NCBI GenBank assembly: GCA_004796375.1
Contig: QZLA01000338.1
Coordinates: 1-49,714, forward strand
Direction: 5' to 3'
From: Desulfobacteraceae bacterium
Lineage (GTDB): Bacteria; Desulfobacterota; Desulfobacteria; Desulfobacterales; Desulfobacteraceae
DNA length: 49,714 nucleotides
Below, piece after piece: positions 32,267 through 43,805 of the stretch. The translations under genes were made by a program, and so were the position numbers. The stretch's first letter is position 1, and each line of letters starts with the position of its first letter. Below the pieces are notes generated by a model, which made no database searches, had not been told where the DNA came from, and saw only the letters and a program-made list of their open reading frames with translations.

Positions 32267-33315
32267 ATCTAAGGGAACAATTAGACCGGCATCACTCGGG
32301 AACCATCATCACATCCGTGCCGTGCCGTGTGGATTTTGGGGGTACACTGGATATCAGTACATTTTACCTGCCGTTAAACCGGGTGAGCCCCTCTTCGGTC
32401 AATATCGCCCTGGACATGCGCACACGGGTGACGCTAACCGGATTTGAGCCCGGAAAGATCAAGATCTCCTCCAAAGGCTTTGAATCCGCTGTTTTCGATG
32501 CGCATGGGGCCCCGTATGATCATCCCATGGGGTTAATGTTTGCCATTGCCGACTACTTTGATGCCCATGGTGTACATATCCGGATCGAATCCTCTTCTCC
32601 CCCGAGAAGTGCGCTGGGTGGTTCATCCTCGGCCGCGGTAGCCATCATCAGCGGGTTTTTCAAGGCCATGGGGCTTCCCATGGACCCCGCCCGGATTGCA
32701 TGGCTGGCCCACTATATCGAGTCCAGCGTGGCCGGAGTGCCCTGTGGGATGCAGGATCAGTTGGCCGCCGCATTCGGCGGGGTGAACCAGTGGACCTGGA
32801 AAATGGGTCGGGTCGGCCCTGAGTTCGACCGCCATGTGATTCTTGATGAAAAAGCTGAACTGACCCGCCTGGAGTCCCATTTGATGGTGGCATATTGCGG
32901 AAATCCTCATGTGTCCAAGGACATCAATCAGCGATGGGTTCAGGGATTTATTGCAGGTGAGAATCGGTCCCGTTTCCGGGAAATTGCCAAAATCACGCAA
33001 AAGTTTGCAGAGGCTGTCAAATCAGGGGATTGGAGAACTGCCGCCGGGTTGATGAATCTTGAAACCGGAATAAGACTTGAAATGACACCAGATGTGCTTG
33101 ACAACATGGGGCAGAACATGTTTGATATGGCAAAGGAGTTTGACTGCGGTGTCAGATTCACCGGTGCCGGCGGAGGCGGATGCATCTGGAGCATCGGTGA
33201 AACCCATAACATCTCCCAGCTCAGAAACGCCTTTGTCGATTTGACATCAACCTTGGAAACATCAAAGGTCCTGGATACCCGGATAGATCCCCATGGTATT
33301 CTGGTCCATGAATAA
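32263..33315 (+). CDS. GHMP-family sugar kinase-like protein
   Basis: A 350-residue GHMP kinase. Motif 1 is VPCRVDFGGTLD, the ATP-binding motif 2 is PPRSALGGSSSAAVA, and motif 3 is VRFTGAGGGGCIW. Galactokinases, heptose kinases and mevalonate-pathway kinases share these marks. The first motif resembles that of heptose-7-phosphate kinase-like proteins (R-DFGGG-D), so a sugar kinase is more likely than an isoprenoid one, but the substrate is not settled. It overlaps recO by four bases and precedes glyQ. Confidence 0.87.
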   Translation: MNLREQLDRHHSGTIITSVPCRVDFGGTLDISTFYLPLNRVSPSSVNIALDMRTRVTLTGFEPGKIKISSKGFESAVFDAHGAPYDHPMGLMFAIADYFDAHGVHIRIESSSPPRSALGGSSSAAVAIISGFFKAMGLPMDPARIAWLAHYIESSVAGVPCGMQDQLAAAFGGVNQWTWKMGRVGPEFDRHVILDEKAELTRLESHLMVAYCGNPHVSKDINQRWVQGFIAGENRSRFREIAKITQKFAEAVKSGDWRTAAGLMNLETGIRLEMTPDVLDNMGQNMFDMAKEFDCGVRFTGAGGGGCIWSIGETHNISQLRNAFVDLTSTLETSKVLDTRIDPHGILVHE

Positions 33316-33339
33316 CTTTTAAAGGAATATGGGAAAATT

Positions 33340-34221
33340 ATGAATTTTCAAGATGTTATTTTAAACCTGAATACGTTTTGGGCGCAGAAAGGATGCGTAC
33401 TGATCCAGTCCTATGATATGGAGGTCGGGGCCGGTACATTTCATCCCACCACCCTGCTGAAAGCATTGGGACCCGAACCCTGGAAAGTGGCGTATGTTCA
33501 GCCATCCAGGCGGCCTACAGACGGCCGCTACGGCGAGAACCCCAACCGGCTGCAGCACTACTATCAATACCAGGTGATTCTCAAACCCTCGCCGGCAGAT
33601 GTGCAGGACCAGTTTCTGGACAGCCTCAGGGTCTTGGGCGTGGATCCTTTGGAACATGATATCCGTTTTGTTGAGGATGACTGGGAATCCCCGACCCTGG
33701 GTGCGTCAGGCCTGGGATGGGAGATCTGGCTGGACGGCATGGAGGTCACCCAGTTTACCTATTTCCAGATGACCGGAAGCACGGAGGTCAAACCGGTATC
33801 TGTCGAGCTGACGTATGGTCTGGAAAGAATCTGCATGTACCTGCAGGGGGTGGACAATGTGTTTGACCTGAAATGGAACGATACCATCACCTACAGGGAT
33901 GTCTATCACCAGCAGGAGGTCGAACAGTCCACCTATAACTTTGAAGATGCTGATGTGGACCTGCTCTTTGATCTGTTCAAAAAGTATGAGGCTGAAGCAC
34001 ACCGGATCGTTGAAAAAGGTCTGGTCATCCCGACATATGAGCTTTGCCTCAAATGCTCCCACACGTTCAACCTCCTGGATGCCCGTGGTGCGATCAGTGT
34101 GACTGAAAGAACCGGATACATTAAACGAATCAGGGATATTGCCCGGCTGAGTTCTGCGGCATACATTGCCCAGCGTGAAGAGATGGGACATCCGTTATTG
34201 AATAGAGGAGGGATGGAATAA
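33340..34221 (+). CDS. glyQ: glycine-tRNA ligase, alpha subunit
   Basis: A 293-residue GlyQ with the family N-terminus ([38 protein letters not shown]), the [22 protein letters not shown] class II motif and [24 protein letters not shown]. It forms the catalytic part of the alpha2-beta2 bacterial enzyme that charges tRNA-Gly in the cytoplasm. The length is normal. glyS follows after one base. Confidence 0.97.
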   Translation: MNFQDVILNLNTFWAQKGCVLIQSYDMEVGAGTFHPTTLLKALGPEPWKVAYVQPSRRPTDGRYGENPNRLQHYYQYQVILKPSPADVQDQFLDSLRVLGVDPLEHDIRFVEDDWESPTLGASGLGWEIWLDGMEVTQFTYFQMTGSTEVKPVSVELTYGLERICMYLQGVDNVFDLKWNDTITYRDVYHQQEVEQSTYNFEDADVDLLFDLFKKYEAEAHRIVEKGLVIPTYELCLKCSHTFNLLDARGAISVTERTGYIKRIRDIARLSSAAYIAQREEMGHPLLNRGGME

Positions 34222-34222
34222 A

Positions 34223-36298
34223 ATGAGTACCTTGCTAATAGAAATCGGTGCGGAAGAGATACCTGCCGGATATATCGTCCCTGCATTGGAAGCGTTTTCT
34301 GCCAGTATGATCAAAGCCATGGATGCCCACAGGATTGATCACGGAGAGGCCCGTATCCTCGGAACACCGCGCAGGCTGACCCTGATGGTGCAGGATGTGG
34401 CAGACACCCAGAATGCCCAGACCTCCACCTTGACCGGTCCGCCTGAAAAGGTGGGGTTTGATGATAACGGCAAACCCACCATCGCTGCTGAGAAATTTGC
34501 AGATAAAGCCGGTGTTCCCGTGGACCAGATCACGGTTGAAGACACCGGCAAAGGCCGATATCTGACCGCAGTGGTTGAAGAAAAATGTGAGTCCAGTGCC
34601 GCGATTCTCGAGCGGATTCTGCCGGATCAGATTCTGGGCATGCCCTTTCCCAAAAGCATGCGATGGGGCGATCTGTCCATTACATTCGCCCGTCCGATCA
34701 TTTCACTGACCGGCATGCTCGGGACCACATCACTGGATTTTACGGTTGGTAATGTCAAATCCAGTCCCTTTATTTTCGGGCACCGGTTCATGAGTCCGGG
34801 CAAAGTCAAGGTGGATCACCCGGACAATTATGAGTCGATCCTTGAGAGCGCTAACGTGATCGTGGATATTGACAAGCGTAAGTCTATGCTCAGCAAGCTG
34901 CTGGATGAGTTGTCCCAAAGCCAGTCGGCTCATATCATCGAGGATGAGGAGCTTCTGGATACCGTCAATAACCTGGTTGAATACCCCTATCCCGTAGTGG
35001 GGCATTTTGATAAGGAATTTCTCGAAGTTCCCCAGTCCGTATTGATTACGGCCATGCGCGAACACCAGAAATATTTTGCCATGGTGGATGAAAACGACAA
35101 GCTCATGCCCATGTTCATCGCCGTAAACAACACCAAGGCAAGGGATGAACAGCTGGTGGCAAGGGGACACGAAAAGGTTCTCAGGGCCAGGTTATCCGAT
35201 GCCAAGTTCTTCTGGGAGCAGGACTGCCAGTCCACCCTGGATGACTTTGCAGAAAAACTCAAAAAAGTGACGTTCCAAGAGAAACTGGGGTCTGTGTATG
35301 AAAAGCAGACGCGTATCGACAAACTGGGTCAATACCTGGTGTCTGTTGCCCCCTATCCGGAAAAGGATGCCCTTTCCACCCAGGTGGCGCGTGCATCCCG
35401 GATCTGTAAATCCGACCTGGTCAGCCAGGTCGTGATTGAGTTTACCAAGCTCCAGGGGGTGATCGGCCGGTCCTATGCCCAGAATGCCAATGAGGATCCG
35501 GCTGTGGCCGATGCCATTGAAGAACATTACCGTCCGGTACAGTCCGGTGGGGCATTGCCGTCCAATCCCTGTTCAAGCCTTGTGGCTATTGCAGACAAGA
35601 TGGATACCATCTGCGGGTGTTTCAGCGTGGGCCTGATTCCGACCGGCGGGGCCGACCCCTATGCCCTGCGCCGTCAGGGAATCGGGATCCTGCTGATCAT
35701 GATGGACCAGAACCTTGAACTCTCTCTGGATAGCTTGATCGAGCAGGGACTGATGCCCTTTGTATCTGATGAGGCGACCCGTGCACAGGTGACACAGGAT
35801 GTATCCGTATTCTTGAAAAACAGGCTGGTCAATATACTGACAGAGGCCGGCCATTCCAAGGATGCGGTCAACTCGGTGACCGCTGTCGGCTACCAGGATA
35901 TCCCGGATGTGCTGCTGCGGGTCAAAGCCCTGGATGCCCTGAGAAAGGAAGCGGATTTTGAACCCCTGGCCGTGACCTTTAAACGGGTGGGCAATATTTT
36001 AAAGAAAGCAGCGCCTGGTGCCAAGATCCCTGTCAACACCGACCTGTTCGAGGATGACACCGAAAACCAGCTTTTTGCCCTGTGCCATGAAGTCGGTCAG
36101 ACCGTCTCTGACCTGAGCGCCAAAGGGGATTACGATACGGCCCTCAAGCATGTGGCGTCATTACGACCCAAAGTGGATGAATTTTTCGACGGTGTCATGG
36201 TGATGGCTGAAGAGGAAAACGTGCGGAATAACCGTATTGCCCTGCTTCAGGGCGTCGCCCAGTTATTTGAACACATTGCGGATTTTACAAAAATATAG
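34223..36298 (+). CDS. glyS: glycine-tRNA ligase, beta subunit
   Basis: A 691-residue GlyS of normal length: STLLIEIGAEEIPAGYI at the start, the PKSMRWGDLSITFARPI and FLEVPQSVLITAMREHQKYFAM core, an HD-like DKMDTICGCFSVGLIPTGGADPYALRRQGIGIL region and a C-terminal anticodon-binding helical part. It binds tRNA-Gly and works with GlyQ. The two genes are a classic pair; here glyS is followed by a small conserved gene after 16 bases. Confidence 0.97.
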   Translation: MSTLLIEIGAEEIPAGYIVPALEAFSASMIKAMDAHRIDHGEARILGTPRRLTLMVQDVADTQNAQTSTLTGPPEKVGFDDNGKPTIAAEKFADKAGVPVDQITVEDTGKGRYLTAVVEEKCESSAAILERILPDQILGMPFPKSMRWGDLSITFARPIISLTGMLGTTSLDFTVGNVKSSPFIFGHRFMSPGKVKVDHPDNYESILESANVIVDIDKRKSMLSKLLDELSQSQSAHIIEDEELLDTVNNLVEYPYPVVGHFDKEFLEVPQSVLITAMREHQKYFAMVDENDKLMPMFIAVNNTKARDEQLVARGHEKVLRARLSDAKFFWEQDCQSTLDDFAEKLKKVTFQEKLGSVYEKQTRIDKLGQYLVSVAPYPEKDALSTQVARASRICKSDLVSQVVIEFTKLQGVIGRSYAQNANEDPAVADAIEEHYRPVQSGGALPSNPCSSLVAIADKMDTICGCFSVGLIPTGGADPYALRRQGIGILLIMMDQNLELSLDSLIEQGLMPFVSDEATRAQVTQDVSVFLKNRLVNILTEAGHSKDAVNSVTAVGYQDIPDVLLRVKALDALRKEADFEPLAVTFKRVGNILKKAAPGAKIPVNTDLFEDDTENQLFALCHEVGQTVSDLSAKGDYDTALKHVASLRPKVDEFFDGVMVMAEEENVRNNRIALLQGVAQLFEHIADFTKI

Positions 36299-36540
36299 TG
36301 ATATGGAGGAATGAATGGCAGGGTATGATCCGGATAAGGATAAAAAGCTCAAAGAGTGGAAAAATGAGGAAACCGGTCTGATCATCTCGATCCACCAGTA
36401 TGGAGAGGGAGAACCCAAGGTTCAGGTCGGACCCAGGATCCTCAAGAAAAAAGACGGGACAGACCGTGCACCATCAAAAGCCGGCCGGTTGTCCATTGAG
36501 GACGTCATGTGGCTGTATGACATCATCGATGAGGTCAAGG

Positions 36541-39400
<2,860 letters not shown>

Positions 39401-39401
<1 letters not shown>

Positions 39402-41626
39402 TGAAAGCCATGGAACAGGATATCAACTGCCTGAATTTCAAGGGCCTGATCGATTATGTCCAGCAGCGTTTCGGACAGGACGGGCTTGAGCGGCTCCTTG
39501 ATGGGGTTGTGGGAAACCCTGATTTTATTGTCCCGAAAAAGGATGATCCCGAGGTGTTTGAACCCATCGGGATCAAGCACCTGGTGGATCCGTCTTATTG
39601 GATCTCCAATGAGGTCTCCCTCATTCTCCTGAACAATATTACCCGTGCGGTTCCCGGTCCGGAACCCGGATACCAGGCCGGGCTGGGAGCGATCCTGGAC
39701 AGTCTTTCAAAAACCGATCTGTTTTTGAGCAAGGTGGTGGGGCCCAAGGTGCTGGCCCGGAAAGCCGCAAAAATCAATTCAAAATTCAATCGCACCAAGG
39801 ATGTCCGGGTGGATTCGATCGAGAATAACCTGGGCCGTATCACCCTTCACTATAAACCGGGATACAGGGTGACAAAAGATGTGTGCAACTGGAATCTCGG
39901 GATTTATGCCGGATTAACCCGGGCGACCGGCGCAAAACTTGTCAGCGCCAGGGAAACCCGGTGTGTGGTTGACGGGGATGAATGCTGCGAGTTCCAGATC
40001 CGTTGGCGGAGTGCTTCTTTCATCAAACGGTTGCTCAGATCCGTGCTCAGGCTTTTTACCCGTGATTTGATCAATGAGCATGAGCAGATCGTGAGTGAAC
40101 GGGATCAGCTGATTGTCAATCTGAGCGAATCGGAAAAACAGTACCGCCAATTGATAGAAAACTCAGCAGATGGTGTCTGCATTGTCCAGGATGGAAAGAT
40201 TACCTACAGCAATTCCAGGTTTTTTGAACTCACCAAGATATCTGTGGATGAACTGAACGAGGAGTCTTTTATTAACCGGATACACCCCGAGGACCGGGAC
40301 AGGATTATCCGGGGCTACCATAACCGGGTCACGGGTCAGGATGTTCCAAACAGGACAGTGGTCCGTGCGTTTGACAGGGAACACCAGGAACATGTGGTGG
40401 AAATCAACTCATCACTGATTGACTGGAAGGGCGCACCTGCCGTATTGAACTTTGTCCGGGACATTACCCGTCAACACCACCTGGAGCAGCAGCTTCGGCA
40501 GTCGCACAAGATGGAAGCCGTGGGAACCCTTTCCGGCGGGATCGCCCATGAGTTTAATAATATCCTGGGTATCATCCTGGGAAATGCCGAGCTTGGGATA
40601 GAAGACCTGGACAACAAAGAATCTGTGGACCATGCACTGAACCAGATCAAGGTGGCCTCGATCAGGGGGCGGGATATTGTCAGCCAGCTGTTGAGCTTCA
40701 GCCGGATGGATGAAACCCGGAAACAGGTTCTCGGGGTTGGCGATGTGCTGCAGGATGCCGTGGCCATGCTCAGGATATCCATTGATAAAGATATCCGGAT
40801 TTCACTCAAGGCGGATGAGGACTGCTCACCGATCAGGGGAAATCCGACCCAGATCCACCAGATTGTTCTGAATCTTTGCAACAATGCCGCCCATGCCATG
40901 GAGGACGCACCCGGAACCATATCCATCCGCGCACAGAACATCAGGATGGACAAAAAAGAGGTGTTTTTTGACCGGACCCTGGAACCGGGGCCATATGTCC
41001 GGCTGACGGTCTCAGACACCGGGCCCGGCATACCCCGTGAGATTCAGGACCGGGTGTTTGATCCGTTTTATTCAACAAAGAGCATTGACAAGGGGTCAGG
41101 CATGGGGCTGGCCGTCGTACTCGGTATTATCAACAACCATGATGCCGGTATAAGGATTCACTCACAACCGGGCGCAGGAACACGGGTTGAATGCTGTTTC
41201 CCGGCGGTAGACCAGATGCCGGATCAAGTATCTTCCGCATCGGAAACCTTTTTAGGGGGGCATGGACACCTCTTTTTTGTTGATGATGAATCGGCACTGG
41301 CCCAGGTCGGTAAAAAAAGACTGGAGCGCATTGGATATCAGGTCAGTGCATTTACATCCCCACTCCTGGCTGTTGAAGCGTTTGAAAAAGACCCTGATAG
41401 AGTTGACCTGGTTGTTACCGATATGTCCATGCCGGACATGACCGGGGACCTTTTAATGAAACGAATCCTTGCGGTCCGCCCGGAGCTGCCGGTGATTCTG
41501 TGTACCGGCTACAGCCAGAAAATGGATGAAAAAAGAGCACAGCTTGCCGGTGCGGCAGCATTCATGATGAAACCGGTCGATTTTAATGAACTGGCCAGGG
41601 CAATTGAGCGGATCTTAACGCGTTGA
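39401..41626 (+). CDS. hybrid histidine kinase with V4R-like sensor, PAS, and receiver
   Basis: A 741-residue kinase. The N-terminal ~200 residues end in WNLGIYAGLTRATGAKL-SARETRCVVDGDECCEFQI, the pattern of V4R-type small-molecule domains. Then come a PAS domain (about 245-360), HisKA with GGIAHEFNNILG, HATPase with NLCNNAAHAM and DTGPGIP, and a C-terminal receiver with the acceptor Asp in LVVTDMSMPDMTG and KP at the end. There are no clear membrane helices. The ATG overlaps the ligA stop (TGATG). Its signal and output partner are unknown. It abuts a convergent IscU-like gene with no gap. Confidence 0.88.
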
Positions 41627-42037
41627 TTATCCCTTGTCAGGGGTTTTCAGGTCCTTTAATGCCAGGTAAAAGGCACCGATGGCCAGCTCCGCACAATGGG
41701 TTTCATGGGCCGGAAGGGTTTTGAGGTACGCGATGATCTGCTGTTCGGTAATGTCCCAGGCCTGATCAATGGTTTTTCCCATTGCCATTGTCACGATGGT
41801 ATTGGAGCAGGCGTTGGTGTTGGAACACCCGTCTATATCGTATGACACGGTTTCAAGCCGTCCCTCTTTTTCCATAAGGAAAAATTCAATGGTATCGCCG
41901 CACTCGCCGGTGCGTTTTCCATATCCGTCAGGGTTTGTGATTCGCTCGCGATACTCCTGTCTCAGTGCCATTTCAAGAAACTCGAGGGAGTGATCATTCC
42001 AGAAGTCAAATTCTTTGGTGGGTGGGTCAGTTGTCAT
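41627..42037 (-). CDS. IscU/NifU N-terminal-like iron-sulfur scaffold protein (second copy)
   Basis: A 136-residue IscU-like protein with the three scaffold positions GECGDT, DGCSNTNACSNT and ETHCAELAIGAFYLAL. It has an extra Cys (NAC) near the second. It is related to the protein at 11366-11803 but is well diverged. No cysteine desulfurase is nearby. Its stop directly adjoins that of the convergent hybrid histidine kinase. It could serve cluster assembly in general or for a special enzyme. Confidence 0.82.
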   Translation of the reverse strand: MTTDPPTKEFDFWNDHSLEFLEMALRQEYRERITNPDGYGKRTGECGDTIEFFLMEKEGRLETVSYDIDGCSNTNACSNTIVTMAMGKTIDQAWDITEQQIIAYLKTLPAHETHCAELAIGAFYLALKDLKTPDKG

Positions 42038-42145
42038 GGTTCAATTGCTTTGTCACGCCAAACGTGTTGAAAAAGGGTAAATAATTGGGTCGAATATACC
42101 AGATATCAACCGCCGGTGCAATACAGGCGGCCGGCTAAAAAAACA

Positions 42146-42180
42146 CAAAAGCCCCCCGGACCAAATCCAGGAGGCTTTTG
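42146..42180 (-). terminator. rho-independent terminator of the FadL-type gene
   Basis: On the minus strand CAAAAGCCTCC pairs with GGGGGGCTTTTG (one mismatch-type T-G pair), and TGTTTTTTT follows. It lies about 30 bases past the stop of the outer-membrane protein gene and would stop its transcript. Confidence 0.8.
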
Positions 42181-42208
42181 CCAACACGTATGTTAAACAG
42201 GCTGGAAT

Positions 42209-43528
42209 TTAAAAGAATTTGTATTCCGCGCCAAATGCAACAAAGGTGATGTCTTTTTCGTAATTGATGGTCGCACCGGTAGCAGCACTCAGGTAGGAAT
42301 CATCAATGTAGAACACATGGCCCAGGCCGCAGGTCAGGGTCAGGCGGTCATTAAACTGCCAGGTCAGGCCGGCGCCGATTGAATGGGCATCCAGTTCCGG
42401 CAGTTCAGGCGTCATGTTAACCGCATCCACGCCTGTTTCCGTGTACAGGTAACCGCAGGTTGCAGACAGGGCATCACTGATTTTGTATTCAAAACCGATA
42501 CCTACGTCAAACCCGTTGTCCAGGGCACTTTCGTCCCTGGGGGTTCCCGGGATATCCTTGAGGTTGGCAGCATTGTTGAGGTAGTAAGTCAGGTTGGTTT
42601 CCATGCGAAGGCTGTCATTGATCCAGTAGGACACCCCACCAGCCAGAACGGCCGGGAGGTTTCGGTTTCTTTCTCCACCCTGGGAGATACCGAGGGCAGG
42701 CAGGATACCGTGGGTGTCACGAACAACAGTCTGGTCGTAATCCAGTTCGATTTCGCTGTCATAGTGGATACCCACGTTGACTCTGTCGTTGGGGCGCCAG
42801 TTGATACCGACAACACCGCCGAATCCGGTGGCTTCCTCTTCAAACGCTACAGAAGCGGTCGTAGGATCGTTCACACCCGGTGCCGGGAACGGGTTGGCAG
42901 CGGCGATGGTAACGTCGCCTTCCATCTCTCTTTCACTCTTCATGTAGCGAAGACCCAGTGAAACAGACAGGGTGTCAGTCACTTCAAATGCAGCGCCGGT
43001 GGTCAGGGCCAGACCGGTATGTTCGGCTTCAAGCCACTGGGAGCTGATGCCGTTGTACCAGAAAGTTGAGGGTACACCAGCTGCGCCGAGCAGTGCATTG
43101 GCACCGCCGATAAGCTGAACACCCACCAGGTTGGTGGTGGCGTTGCCGTGTTCAAAATCAACTACTCCACCGCCCAGAACATTGGTGACACCCAGGAATG
43201 CCGCCCACTTCTCTTTTTTATAAACCGTATAAAGGCCGGGAACGACAGAAGGTTCGTCCTGGTCAAAGTCTACACCATTGATTTCGTTGTTGTAGTCTTT
43301 TGCAATGTAATGTGCTGACAGGTTTGCGGTCAGGCCGTTTTCCATCTCCATTACACCGGCAGGGTTGTACATGACAATGTCTGCTGCATCAATGGCAGCA
43401 TTCCGGTTGAGAATACCAATGTACTCCGCACTCCAGTTTGTCTTGTTGTCTGCACCTCCGGCCCAGAGCAATGAAGATCCGGCAAAGAAAAAAATCAAGA
43501 TAAAAAGCGTGATACCAAGTTTTTTCAT
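42209..43528 (-). CDS. FadL/TodX-type outer-membrane protein
   Basis: A 439-residue outer-membrane beta-barrel protein. It has a signal peptide (MKKLGITLFILIFFFAGSSLLWA), the FadL N-terminal plug motif with VMYNPAGV, many amphipathic beta strands, and a terminal FGAEYKFF ending in Phe, the usual sorting signal. FadL-type channels import hydrophobic compounds such as fatty acids or aromatic hydrocarbons. AAGGAGGGG lies just before the ATG. It is divergent from the beta-propeller gene at 43806 and has its own terminator. Confidence 0.9.
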   Translation of the reverse strand: MKKLGITLFILIFFFAGSSLLWAGGADNKTNWSAEYIGILNRNAAIDAADIVMYNPAGVMEMENGLTANLSAHYIAKDYNNEINGVDFDQDEPSVVPGLYTVYKKEKWAAFLGVTNVLGGGVVDFEHGNATTNLVGVQLIGGANALLGAAGVPSTFWYNGISSQWLEAEHTGLALTTGAAFEVTDTLSVSLGLRYMKSEREMEGDVTIAAANPFPAPGVNDPTTASVAFEEEATGFGGVVGINWRPNDRVNVGIHYDSEIELDYDQTVVRDTHGILPALGISQGGERNRNLPAVLAGGVSYWINDSLRMETNLTYYLNNAANLKDIPGTPRDESALDNGFDVGIGFEYKISDALSATCGYLYTETGVDAVNMTPELPELDAHSIGAGLTWQFNDRLTLTCGLGHVFYIDDSYLSAATGATINYEKDITFVAFGAEYKFF

Positions 43529-43698
43529 GTCCCCTCCTTTAATAGATTTATAGATGTTCCTAAGTAATCATGTGGGAAAATTTAAGTCAAATGTTTTTTT
43601 AACTAAACAGCGTTTGAGCATAAAAAAATGTTAGAATTAGATTTTTCTTGACCATTATCGCCATATTTCTTAACACAGGGTGTCGTTATCGATATAAA

Positions 43699-43788
43699 TT
43701 GTTTGCGATTGCACGCATTTCCCGCGATCCTGAAATTGTGGCTGAAAACCATATGCGGTCTGCACTGAAAGTAGAACCAGCGATTTAA
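43699..43788 (+). CDS. possible 29-residue micro-ORF or gene remnant
   Basis: An open stretch (TTG to TAA) reads like protein, LFAIARISRDPEIVAENHMR onwards, in the 277-base gap between the FadL gene and the beta-propeller gene. It has no ribosome-binding site. It could be a remnant of a deleted gene or a chance frame; the rest of the gap is AT-rich and holds the divergent promoters. Confidence 0.2.
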   Translation: MFAIARISRDPEIVAENHMRSALKVEPAI

Positions 43789-43805
43789 ATAAGAGGAGTT
43801 GAATC